Part shown: positions 1 through 8,245 of the stretch, piece after piece
How positions within the stretch are numbered: the first letter of the stretch is position 1
Layout of the letters: each line of letters begins with the position of its first letter
Assembly (NCBI GenBank): GCA_017960525.1
Contig: JAGCZA010000145.1
Coordinates: forward strand, 1 to 64,000
Length of the DNA stretch: 64,000 nt
Direction of reading: 5' to 3'
Source of the DNA: Prevotella sp.
GTDB lineage: Bacteria > Bacteroidota > Bacteroidia > Bacteroidales > Bacteroidaceae
Notes under the pieces: generated by a model
Seen by the model: only the letters and a program-made list of their open reading frames with translations
What the model was told of the DNA's origin: nothing
Database searches by the model: none
Position numbers and translations under genes: made by a program

Positions 1-207
1 ACTTTCCCCTACATACTGGACGCAGCAGATGAAGGTGCGGTTGACCGCAGGCATAAAGTGGTCGATAGTCCACTCCTGATAGAGATAGCGGCTGATGATA
101 ACTGTGCCGCTGAGAGAAATAATGAGACCCAACAGCGACAACGCTGTGTAGCCCTTCATACGAGAGATAATGCGAAATGCTTGTTTCATTGATAATTTGA
201 TGTTCAT
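1..207 (-). CDS. ABC transporter permease, FtsX/MacB type (N-terminal part only)
   Basis: Only the first 69 codons are in the window; the gene runs off the left edge. The product starts with a basic cytoplasmic tail (MNIKLSMKQAFRIISRMKGY), then one hydrophobic helix (about residues 20-38), then an extracytoplasmic stretch beginning SRYLYQEW. This tail/helix pattern is usual at the start of MacB/FtsX-type permeases, which pair with an ATPase in efflux or lipoprotein-related transport. A second in-frame ATG at 189 (MKQAFRI) is a serious alternative: the predicted sigma-54 start near 215 would leave only about 8 nt of leader before 207. The gene sits directly downstream of an NtrC-type kinase gene on the same strand, so it is probably the target of that system. 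Family assignment is moderate because most of the protein is missing. Confidence 0.6.
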   Translation of the reverse strand, partial: MNIKLSMKQAFRIISRMKGYTALSLLGLIISLSGTVIISRYLYQEWTIDHFMPAVNRTFICCVQYVGES

Positions 208-224
208 ATTTACACCTTTCTATA

Positions 225-242
225 TATCAATAATCGTGCCAA
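225..242 (-). promoter_or_regulatory. Sigma-54 (RpoN)-type promoter of the ABC permease gene
   Basis: Read on the minus strand the sequence is TTGGCACG-N4-TTGATA. The -24 half matches the RpoN consensus (TGGCACG) exactly; the -12 half is TTGAT where TTGCA/TTGCT is usual. Spacing between halves is the required 4 nt. The predicted transcript start is near 215, just before the permease start codon. An NtrC-family activator gene and paired palindromes lie immediately upstream, as expected for this promoter class. Confidence 0.7.
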
Positions 243-297
243 AAGGATAAGTCGTTGATTCCCTGTAAGATGCAAAATCGAGTATCCTTTGTTCGGT

Positions 298-331
298 GTG
301 CGCATACGCTCAGAAGTGTGCGAAAAGGCAC
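298..331. promoter_or_regulatory. Paired upstream activator sites for the NtrC-type regulator
   Basis: Two near-palindromes, GTGCG-CATA-CGCTC (298-311) and GTGCG-AAAA-GGCAC (318-331), each deviate at one base from GTGCG-N4-CGCAC and start exactly 20 bp apart. They are centred about 90 and 110 bp upstream of the predicted sigma-54 start. The same pair without mismatch occurs upstream of the regulator gene at 2870-2903. This is the geometry of enhancer sites for a sigma-54 activator; the binding protein is inferred. Confidence 0.6.
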
Positions 332-335
332 AGGT

Positions 336-1397
336 TTACAGTTTGATGGTAAAGGTGGTTCCGGAGCCTTTATGGCTTTCGACAGTGATGGTGCCGCCGT
401 GCTTCAGGATAATCTGACGACAGAGACTGAGGCCAATACCTGTGCCGGTAGGCTTGGTGGTGAAGAAGGGGATGAAGGCGTGGTCAACAACGTCAGGCGA
501 CATACCACAGCCGTTGTCGTGGACACGGATTTCACTGTCGTTGCTGACACTAACTTCCACTTCCGTGGCACCGCTCTCGTAGGCATTCTTAACGAGATTG
601 ATGAGCACCTGTTCCAGTTGGCAACGGTCGGCTGTCAACAGTCCATCACCTTGGGTATGTACTTGTGGGTAGAGTCCTGCGATATGCTCAAAGAGTTCGC
701 TGATAGGGAAGGTCGTCCGCACGGGTGACTTGATGCGCGTCAGTTGGCGGTAACTCTCTACAAAGTCAAGGAGCGCGTGGCAACGGCGGTTGATGACGGC
801 GAAAGCCTCGTTCTCATTGGTTAAGGTCTCGCTGATGGAGATGATAGGCGTGAGGGAGTTCATGATCTCGTGGGTCAGCACGCGGATGAGTTGCTGCCAC
901 GCTTCCATCTCCTGCCGTTGCATCAGCATAGATACATCCTTCAAGGCCACCACAAGGCGCTGTTGCCCGTCAATGCGCAGCAGAACGGTGGAGAGGGCAC
1001 AGCCGTCCACCACTTCAGCGTGGTCGGCGATGGCTTGTAGAACAGGTGATGGAAGGGATGTACCAGGTGTGAGTTCTTTCGCCGCATGATTCATCCAGTC
1101 GATGCGCCCGTCGGTGGAGCAGACAAAGAGGGCGGTGTCCACGTTCTCCGTCAACTGTCGCAGGTATTGCAGTTGTCGCTCGGCCTCTGCCAGTCGCGTG
1201 TGCAGCCGCTCGTTCTCCTTTTCCGTCTCGCGATAGGCATAGAGCAGACGGCCTACGCGGCCATATAGCAAGACGCACAGCCACAGCAGCATCACAGCCA
1301 GGGCGATGGATGGCCAGAGCAGGCGGGCTTCGATGCTGACAGCCAAGACTGCCATAAGGACTACAAACCCCACGATATACAGCAGATATGTTTTCAT
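336..1397 (-). CDS. Sensor histidine kinase, NtrB/NtrY-like
   Basis: 353-residue membrane histidine kinase. Two adjacent hydrophobic helices (about 4-20 and 28-47) with almost no periplasmic loop suggest sensing in the membrane or cytoplasm. A coiled coil (about 53-85) and a PAS-like region (about 85-150) follow. The dimerisation box is THEIMNSLTP with the phospho-acceptor at H176. The ATPase domain has the N box (LVKNAYES, about 268-275), the G1 box DNGCGM (294-299) and a G2 box GTGIGLSL (about 318-325). The start codon overlaps the stop of the upstream response regulator gene by 4 nt (ATGA), so the two are translationally coupled partners. No receiver domain is fused. The target is most likely the ABC permease gene just downstream. 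Confidence 0.93.
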   Translation of the reverse strand: MKTYLLYIVGFVVLMAVLAVSIEARLLWPSIALAVMLLWLCVLLYGRVGRLLYAYRETEKENERLHTRLAEAERQLQYLRQLTENVDTALFVCSTDGRIDWMNHAAKELTPGTSLPSPVLQAIADHAEVVDGCALSTVLLRIDGQQRLVVALKDVSMLMQRQEMEAWQQLIRVLTHEIMNSLTPIISISETLTNENEAFAVINRRCHALLDFVESYRQLTRIKSPVRTTFPISELFEHIAGLYPQVHTQGDGLLTADRCQLEQVLINLVKNAYESGATEVEVSVSNDSEIRVHDNGCGMSPDVVDHAFIPFFTTKPTGTGIGLSLCRQIILKHGGTITVESHKGSGTTFTIKL

Positions 1398-2761
1398 TTG
1401 TTCAACTTTCTATAGAGTGCATACCTTGTGATTCCCAACAGTTCCGCAGCGCGGCTGACATTGCCTCCGGCTATCTGCATAGCCCGCTCGACAGCCTCCT
1501 GTTCCAGACGCTCCAGATTCAGCGTCTGCGTCTGTGCCGTGTGGCGCACAGGCTCCTTCAAGATAAAGTCCTGGGCACAGAGCGCAGGCCCCTTTGCCAG
1601 CAGCACGGCACGCTCCATGGCGTGCATCAGTTCGCGCACATTGCCTGGCCACGTGTGGCGCAGCAGCCGCTGGCGTGCATCGCGGTTGAGCGTATTGGCG
1701 GGCTTGCCATACTTGTGTGCATAAATGGCAAGGAAGTGCTCGGCCAGCAGGATAATGTCCTCGCCACGCTCGCGCAAGGGCGGGATGGCAATCTCGATGG
1801 TATTGATGCGATAGAACAGGTCCTCGCGGAAACGCCTCTCGGCCACCTCAATGTGGATGTCGGCATTTGTCGCGCAGAGCAGACGGACGTCGATAGGCGT
1901 CGTCAGTGTACTGCCGAGGCGTGAGATTTCACGGCGCTCCAAGGCTGCCAGCAACTTCGCCTGCAAAGACAGCGGCAGGTTACCTATTTCATCTAGGAAT
2001 AGCGTGCCGCCCGAGGCCGTCTCCATACGTCCCGCCTTCGACCTGCGGGCATCGGTAAAAGCCCCTTTCTCGTAGCCGAAAAGTTCGCTCTCGAACAGTT
2101 GCTCCGGCACACTACCAAGGTCGATGCTGACAAACGGTTTCCCGTTTCGTCCGGAGAGAGCACACAACTGGCGGGCTATGACATCCTTGCCCGTACCGTT
2201 TTCGCCGAGAATCAGTACGTTAGCATCTGTCGGCGCCACCTGCGCCACCGTCTGCAAGACTCGCCGCATGACAGGACTTTCACCGATGATGGTAGGGGCA
2301 GCCGTAGCCCCGAAAGGCGATGCCGCCACCTCCATACGCTGTTCCAGCAGGCGGTTCTTGTTTCTTTCATTGCTGAGTTCAATGCCTGCAAAGAGCGTCG
2401 CCAACAACTTGGAGTTGTCCCACGGTTTGGTGATGAAGTCCGTAGCACCGCTTTTCAGTGCACGTACTGCCTTGTCGGCATCAGCATAAGCCGTCATGAG
2501 GATAACTACCGCTTGCGCATCCCGATGCAGAATATGCTCCAGCCACTCGAACCCCTCCTCGCCGCTGATGGCGTCGCGCTTGAAGTTCATGTCCAACAGA
2601 ACTACATTTGGGTGCAACAAGTCGTAAAATCGGTCTATCTGTTCAGGATTCTTTGCCACACGAATGTCCTCCACCAAAGGTTTTAGCAGCAGGTTCAGTG
2701 CAAAGAGAATGTCCTCGTTATCGTCTATGACGAGCACCTTACCCTTTTTCTTTTCTTCCAT
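1394..2761 (-). CDS. Sigma-54-dependent response regulator, NtrC family
   Basis: 455 residues from the start chosen at 2761 (MEEKKKGKVLVIDDNE); a longer in-frame extension to 2905 would translate the operator-like region and is rejected. The receiver domain (about 7-125) has phospho-acceptor D57 (VVLLDMNF) and K112. The AAA+ domain (about 155-385) has Walker A GENGTGKD (186-193), the sigma-54 contact loop as GAFTDA (233-238) instead of the classical GAFTGA, Walker B LFLDE (254-258) and arginine-finger region REDLFYRI. A Fis-type helix-turn-helix closes the protein (about 430-455, GNVSRAAELLGI). It should activate RpoN promoters. Its stop overlaps the kinase start by 4 nt. Confidence 0.95.
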   Translation of the reverse strand: MEEKKKGKVLVIDDNEDILFALNLLLKPLVEDIRVAKNPEQIDRFYDLLHPNVVLLDMNFKRDAISGEEGFEWLEHILHRDAQAVVILMTAYADADKAVRALKSGATDFITKPWDNSKLLATLFAGIELSNERNKNRLLEQRMEVAASPFGATAAPTIIGESPVMRRVLQTVAQVAPTDANVLILGENGTGKDVIARQLCALSGRNGKPFVSIDLGSVPEQLFESELFGYEKGAFTDARRSKAGRMETASGGTLFLDEIGNLPLSLQAKLLAALERREISRLGSTLTTPIDVRLLCATNADIHIEVAERRFREDLFYRINTIEIAIPPLRERGEDIILLAEHFLAIYAHKYGKPANTLNRDARQRLLRHTWPGNVRELMHAMERAVLLAKGPALCAQDFILKEPVRHTAQTQTLNLERLEQEAVERAMQIAGGNVSRAAELLGITRYALYRKLNK

Positions 2762-2790
2762 CTTCTTTCTTAATTTACGTATTTTGCAGG

Positions 2791-2798
2791 CAAAGGTA
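2791..2798 (-). promoter_or_regulatory. Probable -7 promoter box of the regulator/kinase operon
   Basis: On the minus strand the sequence is TACCTTTG, a perfect TAnnTTTG box, 30 bp upstream of the chosen regulator start codon. No TTTG is seen at the usual -33 distance. No convincing sigma-54 element is visible here, so expression is probably by the primary sigma factor, perhaps modulated by the palindromes upstream. Confidence 0.5.
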
Positions 2799-2869
2799 AA
2801 GAAAAAACTCCACATGGCTTCCGCTTTCCGATGCAAAAACACCACTATTATTCCAAAAATCTCGATTTT

Positions 2870-2903
2870 GTGCGTATTCGCACGATTTTGTGCGATAACG
2901 CAC
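2870..2903. promoter_or_regulatory. Paired perfect palindromes upstream of the regulator gene
   Basis: Two perfect inverted repeats, GTGCG-TATT-CGCAC (2870-2883) and GTGCG-ATAA-CGCAC (2890-2903), begin exactly 20 bp apart and are embedded in direct repeats of CGATTTTGTGCG. They lie about 110-140 bp upstream of the regulator start codon. With the near-identical pair at 298-331 they are the best candidates for the binding site of the NtrC-type regulator, here in an autoregulatory position. Confidence 0.6.
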
Positions 2904-3414
2904 ATTCCGCATTCTACTTTTTTAGACTTGAATAATCATCAATATTTCAAAGTTGCCTGAGAAATGACAATTCTATAATAATAGTACTAAATATGTAAGC
3001 CCTCTGATAGAAGCACAATTTGTTGGTATGACGTTGCCGAATAAACCGACAAGCCCCAAACAAAGATTTTTTCTTACATACGGTGGTTGGGCACTGCTTG
3101 CTAATATGACTTGTAATTCCAATTCAAGTGATTTGACGGAAAAGGTTAATCACTTATGAAAAAAAACGAGGAAGAGAAGCGTATAGCGTTAGAGTTGTTA
3201 AACAAAGGATGATAAAACAGCGAAAAGGAAATGGGACAGAATATATACGACATTCTATCGTGAACCAGCGATTTCGTATGGACTATGGCTTTCAGGGGCT
3301 GTAGCCCATACGTTTGCTGAGAGCAGATCTATGTTGAAAAGATGTGGTTTTTATGGAAAACACTTATCAACGTTAATGTTCCCAAAATTACTTTTCTGTT
3401 TCAATTTTTTTTTG
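2904..3414. other. Gene-poor, apparently decayed spacer between regulator operon and gyrB
   Basis: About 510 bp with lower GC than the neighbours. The only open stretches on the plus strand are a 43-codon frame (3028-3159, MTLPNKPTSPKQRF...) and an 18-codon frame starting within its stop (3156-3212, MKKNEEEKRIALELLNKG), followed by stops in all frames. The second fragment could be the start of a helix-turn-helix or recombinase protein, but it is too short to assign. A small hairpin (GGGCT-GT-AGCCC) lies near 3296-3307. I see no intact gene and read this as a remnant of lost coding DNA. Confidence 0.5.
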
Positions 3415-3422
3415 TACCTTTG
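3415..3422 (+). promoter_or_regulatory. gyrB promoter, -7 box
   Basis: TACCTTTG matches the Bacteroidota TAnnTTTG box, 28 bp before the GTG start of gyrB, after a T-rich stretch. The -33 region (around 3391-3396, TTTTC) is only a weak match. The box supports the GTG start at 3451, because the longer frame from 3331 would start upstream of the promoter. Confidence 0.65.
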
Positions 3423-3450
3423 CACCCTAAATCATAATAAACTTAATATT

Positions 3451-5424
3451 GTGGAAGAAGAACTGATACAGCAAGAGGCGGAGCAGCAGTACTCCGCGAG
3501 TAATATTCAGGTGCTTGAGGGTCTGGAGGCCGTGCGCAAGCGCCCTGCCATGTACATTGGTGACATTAGTGAGAAAGGCCTTCACCATCTGGTGAACGAG
3601 ACGGTGGACAACTCCATCGACGAGGCGATGGCCGGTTTTTGCACCCATATCGAGGTGACTATCAACGAGGACGGCAGCATCACCGTGCAGGACAATGGAC
3701 GCGGTATTCCCGTGGACGAGCACGAGAAGATGCACAAAAGTGCCCTCGAGGTGGTGATGACCGTGCTCCATGCCGGTGGTAAGTTCGACAAGGGCAGTTA
3801 TAAAGTGTCTGGCGGACTGCACGGCGTGGGCGTCAGTTGCGTGAACGCCCTGTCTTCAAGAATGAAATCGCAGGTGTTCCGCGACGGCAAGATTTACCAG
3901 CAGGAATACGAGAAGGGCATCCCTCTCTATCCCGTCAAGGTGGTCGGCGAGACCGAGTTGAGGGGCACGCGCCAGCAGTTCTGGCCCGACCCCACCATCT
4001 TCACCACCACGGAATACAAGTACGACACCATTGCCAAGCGTATGCGTGAACTGGCCTATCTTAACGCCGGCATCACCATCATCCTTAAAGATATGCGCCC
4101 CGATGAAGAGGGCAAACTGCGTGAAGAGGTGTTCCACGCCAAGGACGGACTGAAGGAGTTCGTGCGCTACGTGGACCGCCATCGCACCCACCTCTTCGAC
4201 GATGTCATCTACCTGAAAACTGAGAAGCAGGGCACGCCCATCGAGGTGGCTGTGATGTACAATACGGACTACTCGGAGAACATCCACTCCTACGTGAACA
4301 ATATCAACACCATCGAGGGCGGTACGCACTTGGTGGGCTTCCGTATGGCCCTCACGCGCACGCTGAAGAAATATGCCGATGCCGATCCGCAGATTTCCAA
4401 GCAGATTGAGAAAGCCAAGATTGAGATTGCCGGCGAGGACTTCCGCGAGGGCCTGACCGCCGTCATCAGCATCAAGGTGGCCGAGCCGCAGTTCGAGGGT
4501 CAGACAAAGACCAAGTTGGGCAACTCGGAGGTGGCCGGAGCCGTCAACCAGGCTGTTGGCGAGGCACTGACCAACTATCTGGAGGAGCACCCGAAGGAGG
4601 CCAAACTCATTTGTGAGAAGGTGGTGCTGGCCGCCACCGCCCGTATTGCCGCCCGCAAGGCCCGCGAGAGTGTGCAGCGCAAGAGTCCTATGACTGGCGG
4701 CGGACTGCCGGGCAAACTGGCCGACTGCTCGAACAAGGACCCCAAGACGTGTGAGATATTCCTCGTCGAGGGAGACTCGGCCGGTGGGTCGGCCAAGCAG
4801 GGTCGCGACCGCCACTTCCAGGCCATCTTGCCATTGCGCGGCAAAATCCTGAACGTGGAGAAGGTGCAGTGGCACCGAGTGTTCGAGGCCGAGTCGGTGA
4901 TGAACATCATCCAGTCTATCGGCGTGCGCTTCGGCGTTGACGGCGAGGGCGACCGTGAGGCCAATGTCGACAAGTTGCGCTACGACAAGATTATCATCAT
5001 GACCGATGCCGATGTCGATGGCTCGCACATCGACACGCTCATCATGACGCTCTTCTACCGCTTTATGCCGAAGGTTATCCAGGAGGGACACCTCTACATT
5101 GCCACACCGCCGCTCTACAAGTGCACTTACAAGAAGGTGTCGGAGTACTGCTACACCGACATGCAGCGCCAGCAGTTCATCGACAAGTATGCTGCCGGCG
5201 ACGAGCGTACCGTACACACGCAGCGCTACAAAGGTCTGGGTGAGATGAACCCGGAACAGTTGTGGGAAACGACGATGAACCCCGAGAACCGTCTGCTGAA
5301 GCAGGTCACCATCGAGAACGCCGCCGAGGCCGACGAGATATTCTCCATGCTGATGGGCGACGACGTGGAGCCTCGGCGCGAGTTCATTGAGAAGAACGCA
5401 ACCTACGCCAACATCGATGCTTAA
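3451..5424 (+). CDS. gyrB: DNA gyrase subunit B
   Basis: 657 residues from a GTG at 3451 (VEEELIQQEAEQQYSASNIQ), chosen because the family homology starts at YSASNIQVLEGLEAVRKRP and the promoter box lies at 3415. The ATP-binding GHKL domain shows DNSIDEA and DNGRGIPVD, with KVSGGLHGVG as lid; the transducer domain follows. The TOPRIM domain has the acidic EGDSAGGSAKQGRDR and TDADVDGSHI metal-binding motifs, and the C-terminus has QRYKGLGEMNPEQLW. GyrB with GyrA introduces negative supercoils. The compact length without an insertion in the TOPRIM domain and the EGDSAGGSAKQGRDR wording favour GyrB over ParE. Its last 8 nt overlap sufS. Confidence 0.96.
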   Translation: MEEELIQQEAEQQYSASNIQVLEGLEAVRKRPAMYIGDISEKGLHHLVNETVDNSIDEAMAGFCTHIEVTINEDGSITVQDNGRGIPVDEHEKMHKSALEVVMTVLHAGGKFDKGSYKVSGGLHGVGVSCVNALSSRMKSQVFRDGKIYQQEYEKGIPLYPVKVVGETELRGTRQQFWPDPTIFTTTEYKYDTIAKRMRELAYLNAGITIILKDMRPDEEGKLREEVFHAKDGLKEFVRYVDRHRTHLFDDVIYLKTEKQGTPIEVAVMYNTDYSENIHSYVNNINTIEGGTHLVGFRMALTRTLKKYADADPQISKQIEKAKIEIAGEDFREGLTAVISIKVAEPQFEGQTKTKLGNSEVAGAVNQAVGEALTNYLEEHPKEAKLICEKVVLAATARIAARKARESVQRKSPMTGGGLPGKLADCSNKDPKTCEIFLVEGDSAGGSAKQGRDRHFQAILPLRGKILNVEKVQWHRVFEAESVMNIIQSIGVRFGVDGEGDREANVDKLRYDKIIIMTDADVDGSHIDTLIMTLFYRFMPKVIQEGHLYIATPPLYKCTYKKVSEYCYTDMQRQQFIDKYAAGDERTVHTQRYKGLGEMNPEQLWETTMNPENRLLKQVTIENAAEADEIFSMLMGDDVEPRREFIEKNATYANIDA

Positions 5425-6664
5425 CGCCAGCCTACGCGACGATTTCCCCATCCTGTCGAGGCAGGTCTACGGCCATCCGCTGGTTTACCTCGACAATGCC
5501 GCCACCACGCAGAAACCCTTGCAGGTGCTCGACGCCATGCGAGAGGAGTACCTCAATGTCAATGCTAACGTGCATCGTGGCGTGCACTACCTGTCGCAGC
5601 AGGCCACCGACCTGCACGAGGCGGCCCGCGAGAAGGTGCGCGCCTTCATCAATGCCCGCTCCACCAGCGAGATTGTCTTCACCCGAGGCACCACCGAGGC
5701 CATCAATCTGGTGGCCGCGTGCTTCTGCGAGTCGCAGATGCAGGCCGGCGACGAGGTGGTGGTCACTGATATGGAGCACCACTCCAACATTGTCCCCTGG
5801 CAGTTGCAGGCCCAGAAGCGCGGCATCGTGGTGCGCCATCTGCCCATCACCGACGACGGCCGTCTCGTCAGTCGCGATAATATCGCGACATACTTGACAG
5901 AAAAAACCAAGCTGCTCAGCGTCGCCCATGTCAGCAATGTGCTCGGCACAGTCAATCCCGTCAAGGAGCTGGTGGCCCTGGCCCACGAGCGCGGCATCCC
6001 CGTGCTGGTCGACGGCGCCCAAGCCGTGCCCCATTTCCCTGTCGACGTGCAGGATTTGGACTGCGACTTCTATGCCTTCAGCGGCCACAAGATGTATGGC
6101 CCTACGGGCATTGGCGTGCTTTACGGCAAGGAGGCCTGGCTCGACCGCCTGCCACCCTATCAGGGCGGGGGCGAAATGATTGACAAGGTGGGGTGGGAGA
6201 GGACCACTTTCGAGCGCCCGCCCCTGAAGTTCGAGGCCGGCACGCCCGACTATGTGGCCACCCACGGCCTGGCCACCGCCATCGACTATCTCACCGCCGT
6301 CGGCATGGCCAACATTGCTGCCCACGAGCAGGAACTGACCCGCTACTGTCTGGAACAGCTCTGCACCATCCCCAATATCCGCATCTTCGGCCCTTCTCTC
6401 ACCCCTCACCCCTCACCTCTCACCCCTATTAATAGAGATGCCGTGGTGAGTTTCCTTGTGGGCGATATCCACCACCTTGATATGGGCACCCTGCTTGACC
6501 GTCTCGGCATTGCCGTCCGCACCGGCCATCATTGCGCCCATCCGCTGATGGACCGCCTGGGCGTGACAGGCACCGTGCGCGCTTCGTTTGCCCTCTATAA
6601 CACCAAGGAGGAAGTCGACACCCTCGCGGCAGGCATCCGCCGTGTAGCCCAGATGTTTAATTAA
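5417..6664 (+). CDS. sufS: Cysteine desulfurase, SufS type
   Basis: 415 residues from the ATG at 5417, inside the end of gyrB (8-nt overlap); a start at 5387 would overlap more and add nothing conserved. The PLP-dependent enzyme takes sulfur from cysteine as a persulfide for Fe-S assembly. The PLP lysine is K225 in SGHKMYGPTG and the catalytic cysteine is C373 in RTGHHCAHP, the group II (SufS) pattern. Residues about 327-338 (SLTPHPSPLTPI) are encoded by a heptanucleotide repeat and look like an insertion in a surface loop. sufB, sufC and sufD are not in the window, so the gene is separated from the rest of that system here. A strong hairpin follows the stop. Confidence 0.93.
   Translation: MLNASLRDDFPILSRQVYGHPLVYLDNAATTQKPLQVLDAMREEYLNVNANVHRGVHYLSQQATDLHEAAREKVRAFINARSTSEIVFTRGTTEAINLVAACFCESQMQAGDEVVVTDMEHHSNIVPWQLQAQKRGIVVRHLPITDDGRLVSRDNIATYLTEKTKLLSVAHVSNVLGTVNPVKELVALAHERGIPVLVDGAQAVPHFPVDVQDLDCDFYAFSGHKMYGPTGIGVLYGKEAWLDRLPPYQGGGEMIDKVGWERTTFERPPLKFEAGTPDYVATHGLATAIDYLTAVGMANIAAHEQELTRYCLEQLCTIPNIRIFGPSLTPHPSPLTPINRDAVVSFLVGDIHHLDMGTLLDRLGIAVRTGHHCAHPLMDRLGVTGTVRASFALYNTKEEVDTLAAGIRRVAQMFN
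6398..6425. repeat. Heptanucleotide repeat inside sufS
   Basis: Four tandem 7-mers: CTCACCC, CTCACCC, CTCACCT, CTCACCC. They encode part of a low-complexity loop (about residues 327-338) between two conserved sufS blocks while keeping the reading frame. They belong to the same class of repeat as those in dus, glnA, recQ, porX and uvrB. Confidence 0.8.
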
Positions 6665-6699
6665 CCCAACTTTGACACATGGGGTCAAAGTTGGGTTAA
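6661..6699 (+). terminator. Perfect 16-bp hairpin after sufS
   Basis: Arms 6661-6676 and 6684-6699 are perfect reverse complements (TTAACCCAACTTTGAC and its complement) with a 7-nt loop. The left arm contains the sufS stop codon. No T-run follows, so it may act as a terminator or as a 3' end stabiliser. Confidence 0.7.
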
Positions 6700-6754
6700 A
6701 GACCTAAACCGTATGCGGAAAGGTGGGCGGGCAGACAATAAAGGTGGTGACACG

Positions 6755-8179
6755 ATGAAGGTGTTCCAATCCATAATGGTTACAGCCCTTTCAGCATCCC
6801 TGCTCTTCGCGGGGGTGCCGACTTATGCAACGCCGCAAGATGCTCTGATAGACTCGCTGATGGCGACGGGGCTGACGGTGGTGGCGGTGGAGACGGTTGA
6901 CGGCGAGGAGCCCACGTGTGAATACCTGAAAGTGGAGGACGGCTACCCCGCCAATACTATCCGCAACGCAACGAAAGTGCCGGGGCGAGTGGTGGTAATG
7001 GAGCGGGGCGACACGCTCTTCGACAGCGGCACTTGGGAGAAGGATGTCAGCGGAATGACCATCAAGATGCGCGGCAACAACAGCGCTTACCGCCAGAAGC
7101 ACCCCTTCAAGGTGAAACTCCAGAAGAAAGCGGATATGCTGGCACGCGGCGACGAGGACAAATACAAGGACAAGGACTGGGTGCTGCTCGACGGCTCGAC
7201 GCTCAACCTGATGGTCGGAATGGAGGTGAGCCGCCTGATGGGCCTGCAATGGACACCGGCCTACCGCTATGTGAACCTGCTCATCAACGGCGACTACCGA
7301 GGCATCTACATCCTGTGCGAGTCGGTGAAGCGCAACCCCAGCTGCCGCTTGGACGTGAGCAAGGACGAGGGCTTCATCGTAGAGAATGACCCTTTCTGGT
7401 GGAAGGAGGACGTGTACGTGAAGAGCTGGGCGTCGAATTGCCACTACACCCTGCTCTATCCCGACCCCGACGATGTCACCGAGGAACAGTTGACCTGTGC
7501 GCAGAGCCGCCTCTCGACCTGGGAACAGTCGACGAAGACTGGAACCTACGACGAGCTGATTGATGTGGACTCGTTTGCCGCCTGGCTGCTGACGCACGAC
7601 ATTTTGGGTAATGACGATGCCGCAGGCTCGAACATCTTCCTGACCTGGTACGACAGCGGCTCGAAGATACAGATGGGCAACATCTGGGATCTGGACACCA
7701 ACTATTTCTGTGAGGACCAGTGGGCCAGAATCCACTATTGGAGCGGCTTCTTCTTCGGCTATATGCTGGAGAGCAACAACCAGAGCCTGGCCACGGCATA
7801 TATTGAGAAGTGGGAAGAGGTGGGAGCCTGGCTCTTCTCTCAGATGGAGGCCAAGCTCGACTCGTTCCTGCTCTCCGACGGCTACTGGGCGCTGGAGCGC
7901 AGCCGCGACCTGGAGAAAGTCCATGTGGCCCCGATGGCATCGGTGGCCTACGGTGTGGAGCAGGCCCGACAGTGGTTCTCGCGCCGCAAGGCGTGGCTCG
8001 ACGGGGCCATTTTAGAGATGAAAGACCAGATGCTTACCTCCAATGTCCAAGCACTCCCTCTGCCCAAGGACTCGCCTTATGGCCAGACCGACTACTGGGT
8101 AGACGGCAAACAGATCTCTCAAGATGCCAGCCCTGCGCGTCTGCGCATTCGGCGGGGCCGCAAGTACATCAGCAAATAA
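6755..8179 (+). CDS. Secreted CotH-like protein
   Basis: 474 residues from the ATG at 6755 (MKVFQSIMVTALSASLLF), chosen because a signal peptide of about 26 residues starts there; the in-frame ATG at 6713 adds a polar stretch that would mask it. The CotH signature region is visible: TIKMRGNNSAYRQKHPFKVK, then DWVLLDGSTLNLMVGMEVSR, then YVNLLINGDYRGIYILCESV and later DLDTNYF. CotH-fold proteins are atypical kinase-like proteins; Bacteroidota have many secreted members of unknown substrate. The C-terminus (RLRIRRGRKYISK) is basic and may be a remnant of a sorting domain. It stands alone between a hairpin and a non-coding region. Confidence 0.75.
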   Translation: MKVFQSIMVTALSASLLFAGVPTYATPQDALIDSLMATGLTVVAVETVDGEEPTCEYLKVEDGYPANTIRNATKVPGRVVVMERGDTLFDSGTWEKDVSGMTIKMRGNNSAYRQKHPFKVKLQKKADMLARGDEDKYKDKDWVLLDGSTLNLMVGMEVSRLMGLQWTPAYRYVNLLINGDYRGIYILCESVKRNPSCRLDVSKDEGFIVENDPFWWKEDVYVKSWASNCHYTLLYPDPDDVTEEQLTCAQSRLSTWEQSTKTGTYDELIDVDSFAAWLLTHDILGNDDAAGSNIFLTWYDSGSKIQMGNIWDLDTNYFCEDQWARIHYWSGFFFGYMLESNNQSLATAYIEKWEEVGAWLFSQMEAKLDSFLLSDGYWALERSRDLEKVHVAPMASVAYGVEQARQWFSRRKAWLDGAILEMKDQMLTSNVQALPLPKDSPYGQTDYWVDGKQISQDASPARLRIRRGRKYISK

Positions 8180-8245
8180 AGCCAATAAAGACGAGTTCCC
8201 AAAACGTCCGTCCTGACTCACAGACGCATACGACCTCTCTTTGAA

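Noticed and set aside
2791..2820. Sigma-54 promoter in front of the regulator gene at the distance seen for the ABC operon
   Set aside because: Only TGG-AG with a T-run and no TTGC-like -12 half is found; the TACCTTTG box is a better candidate.
3331..3450. ATG at 3331 as gyrB start
   Set aside because: It lies upstream of the promoter box at 3415 and adds a hydrophobic stretch that GyrB lacks.
3856..5451. Long open frame on the minus strand opposite gyrB (531 codons)
   Set aside because: It is a shadow of the high-GC third-position pattern of gyrB; its translation has no recognisable domain and gyrB is certain.
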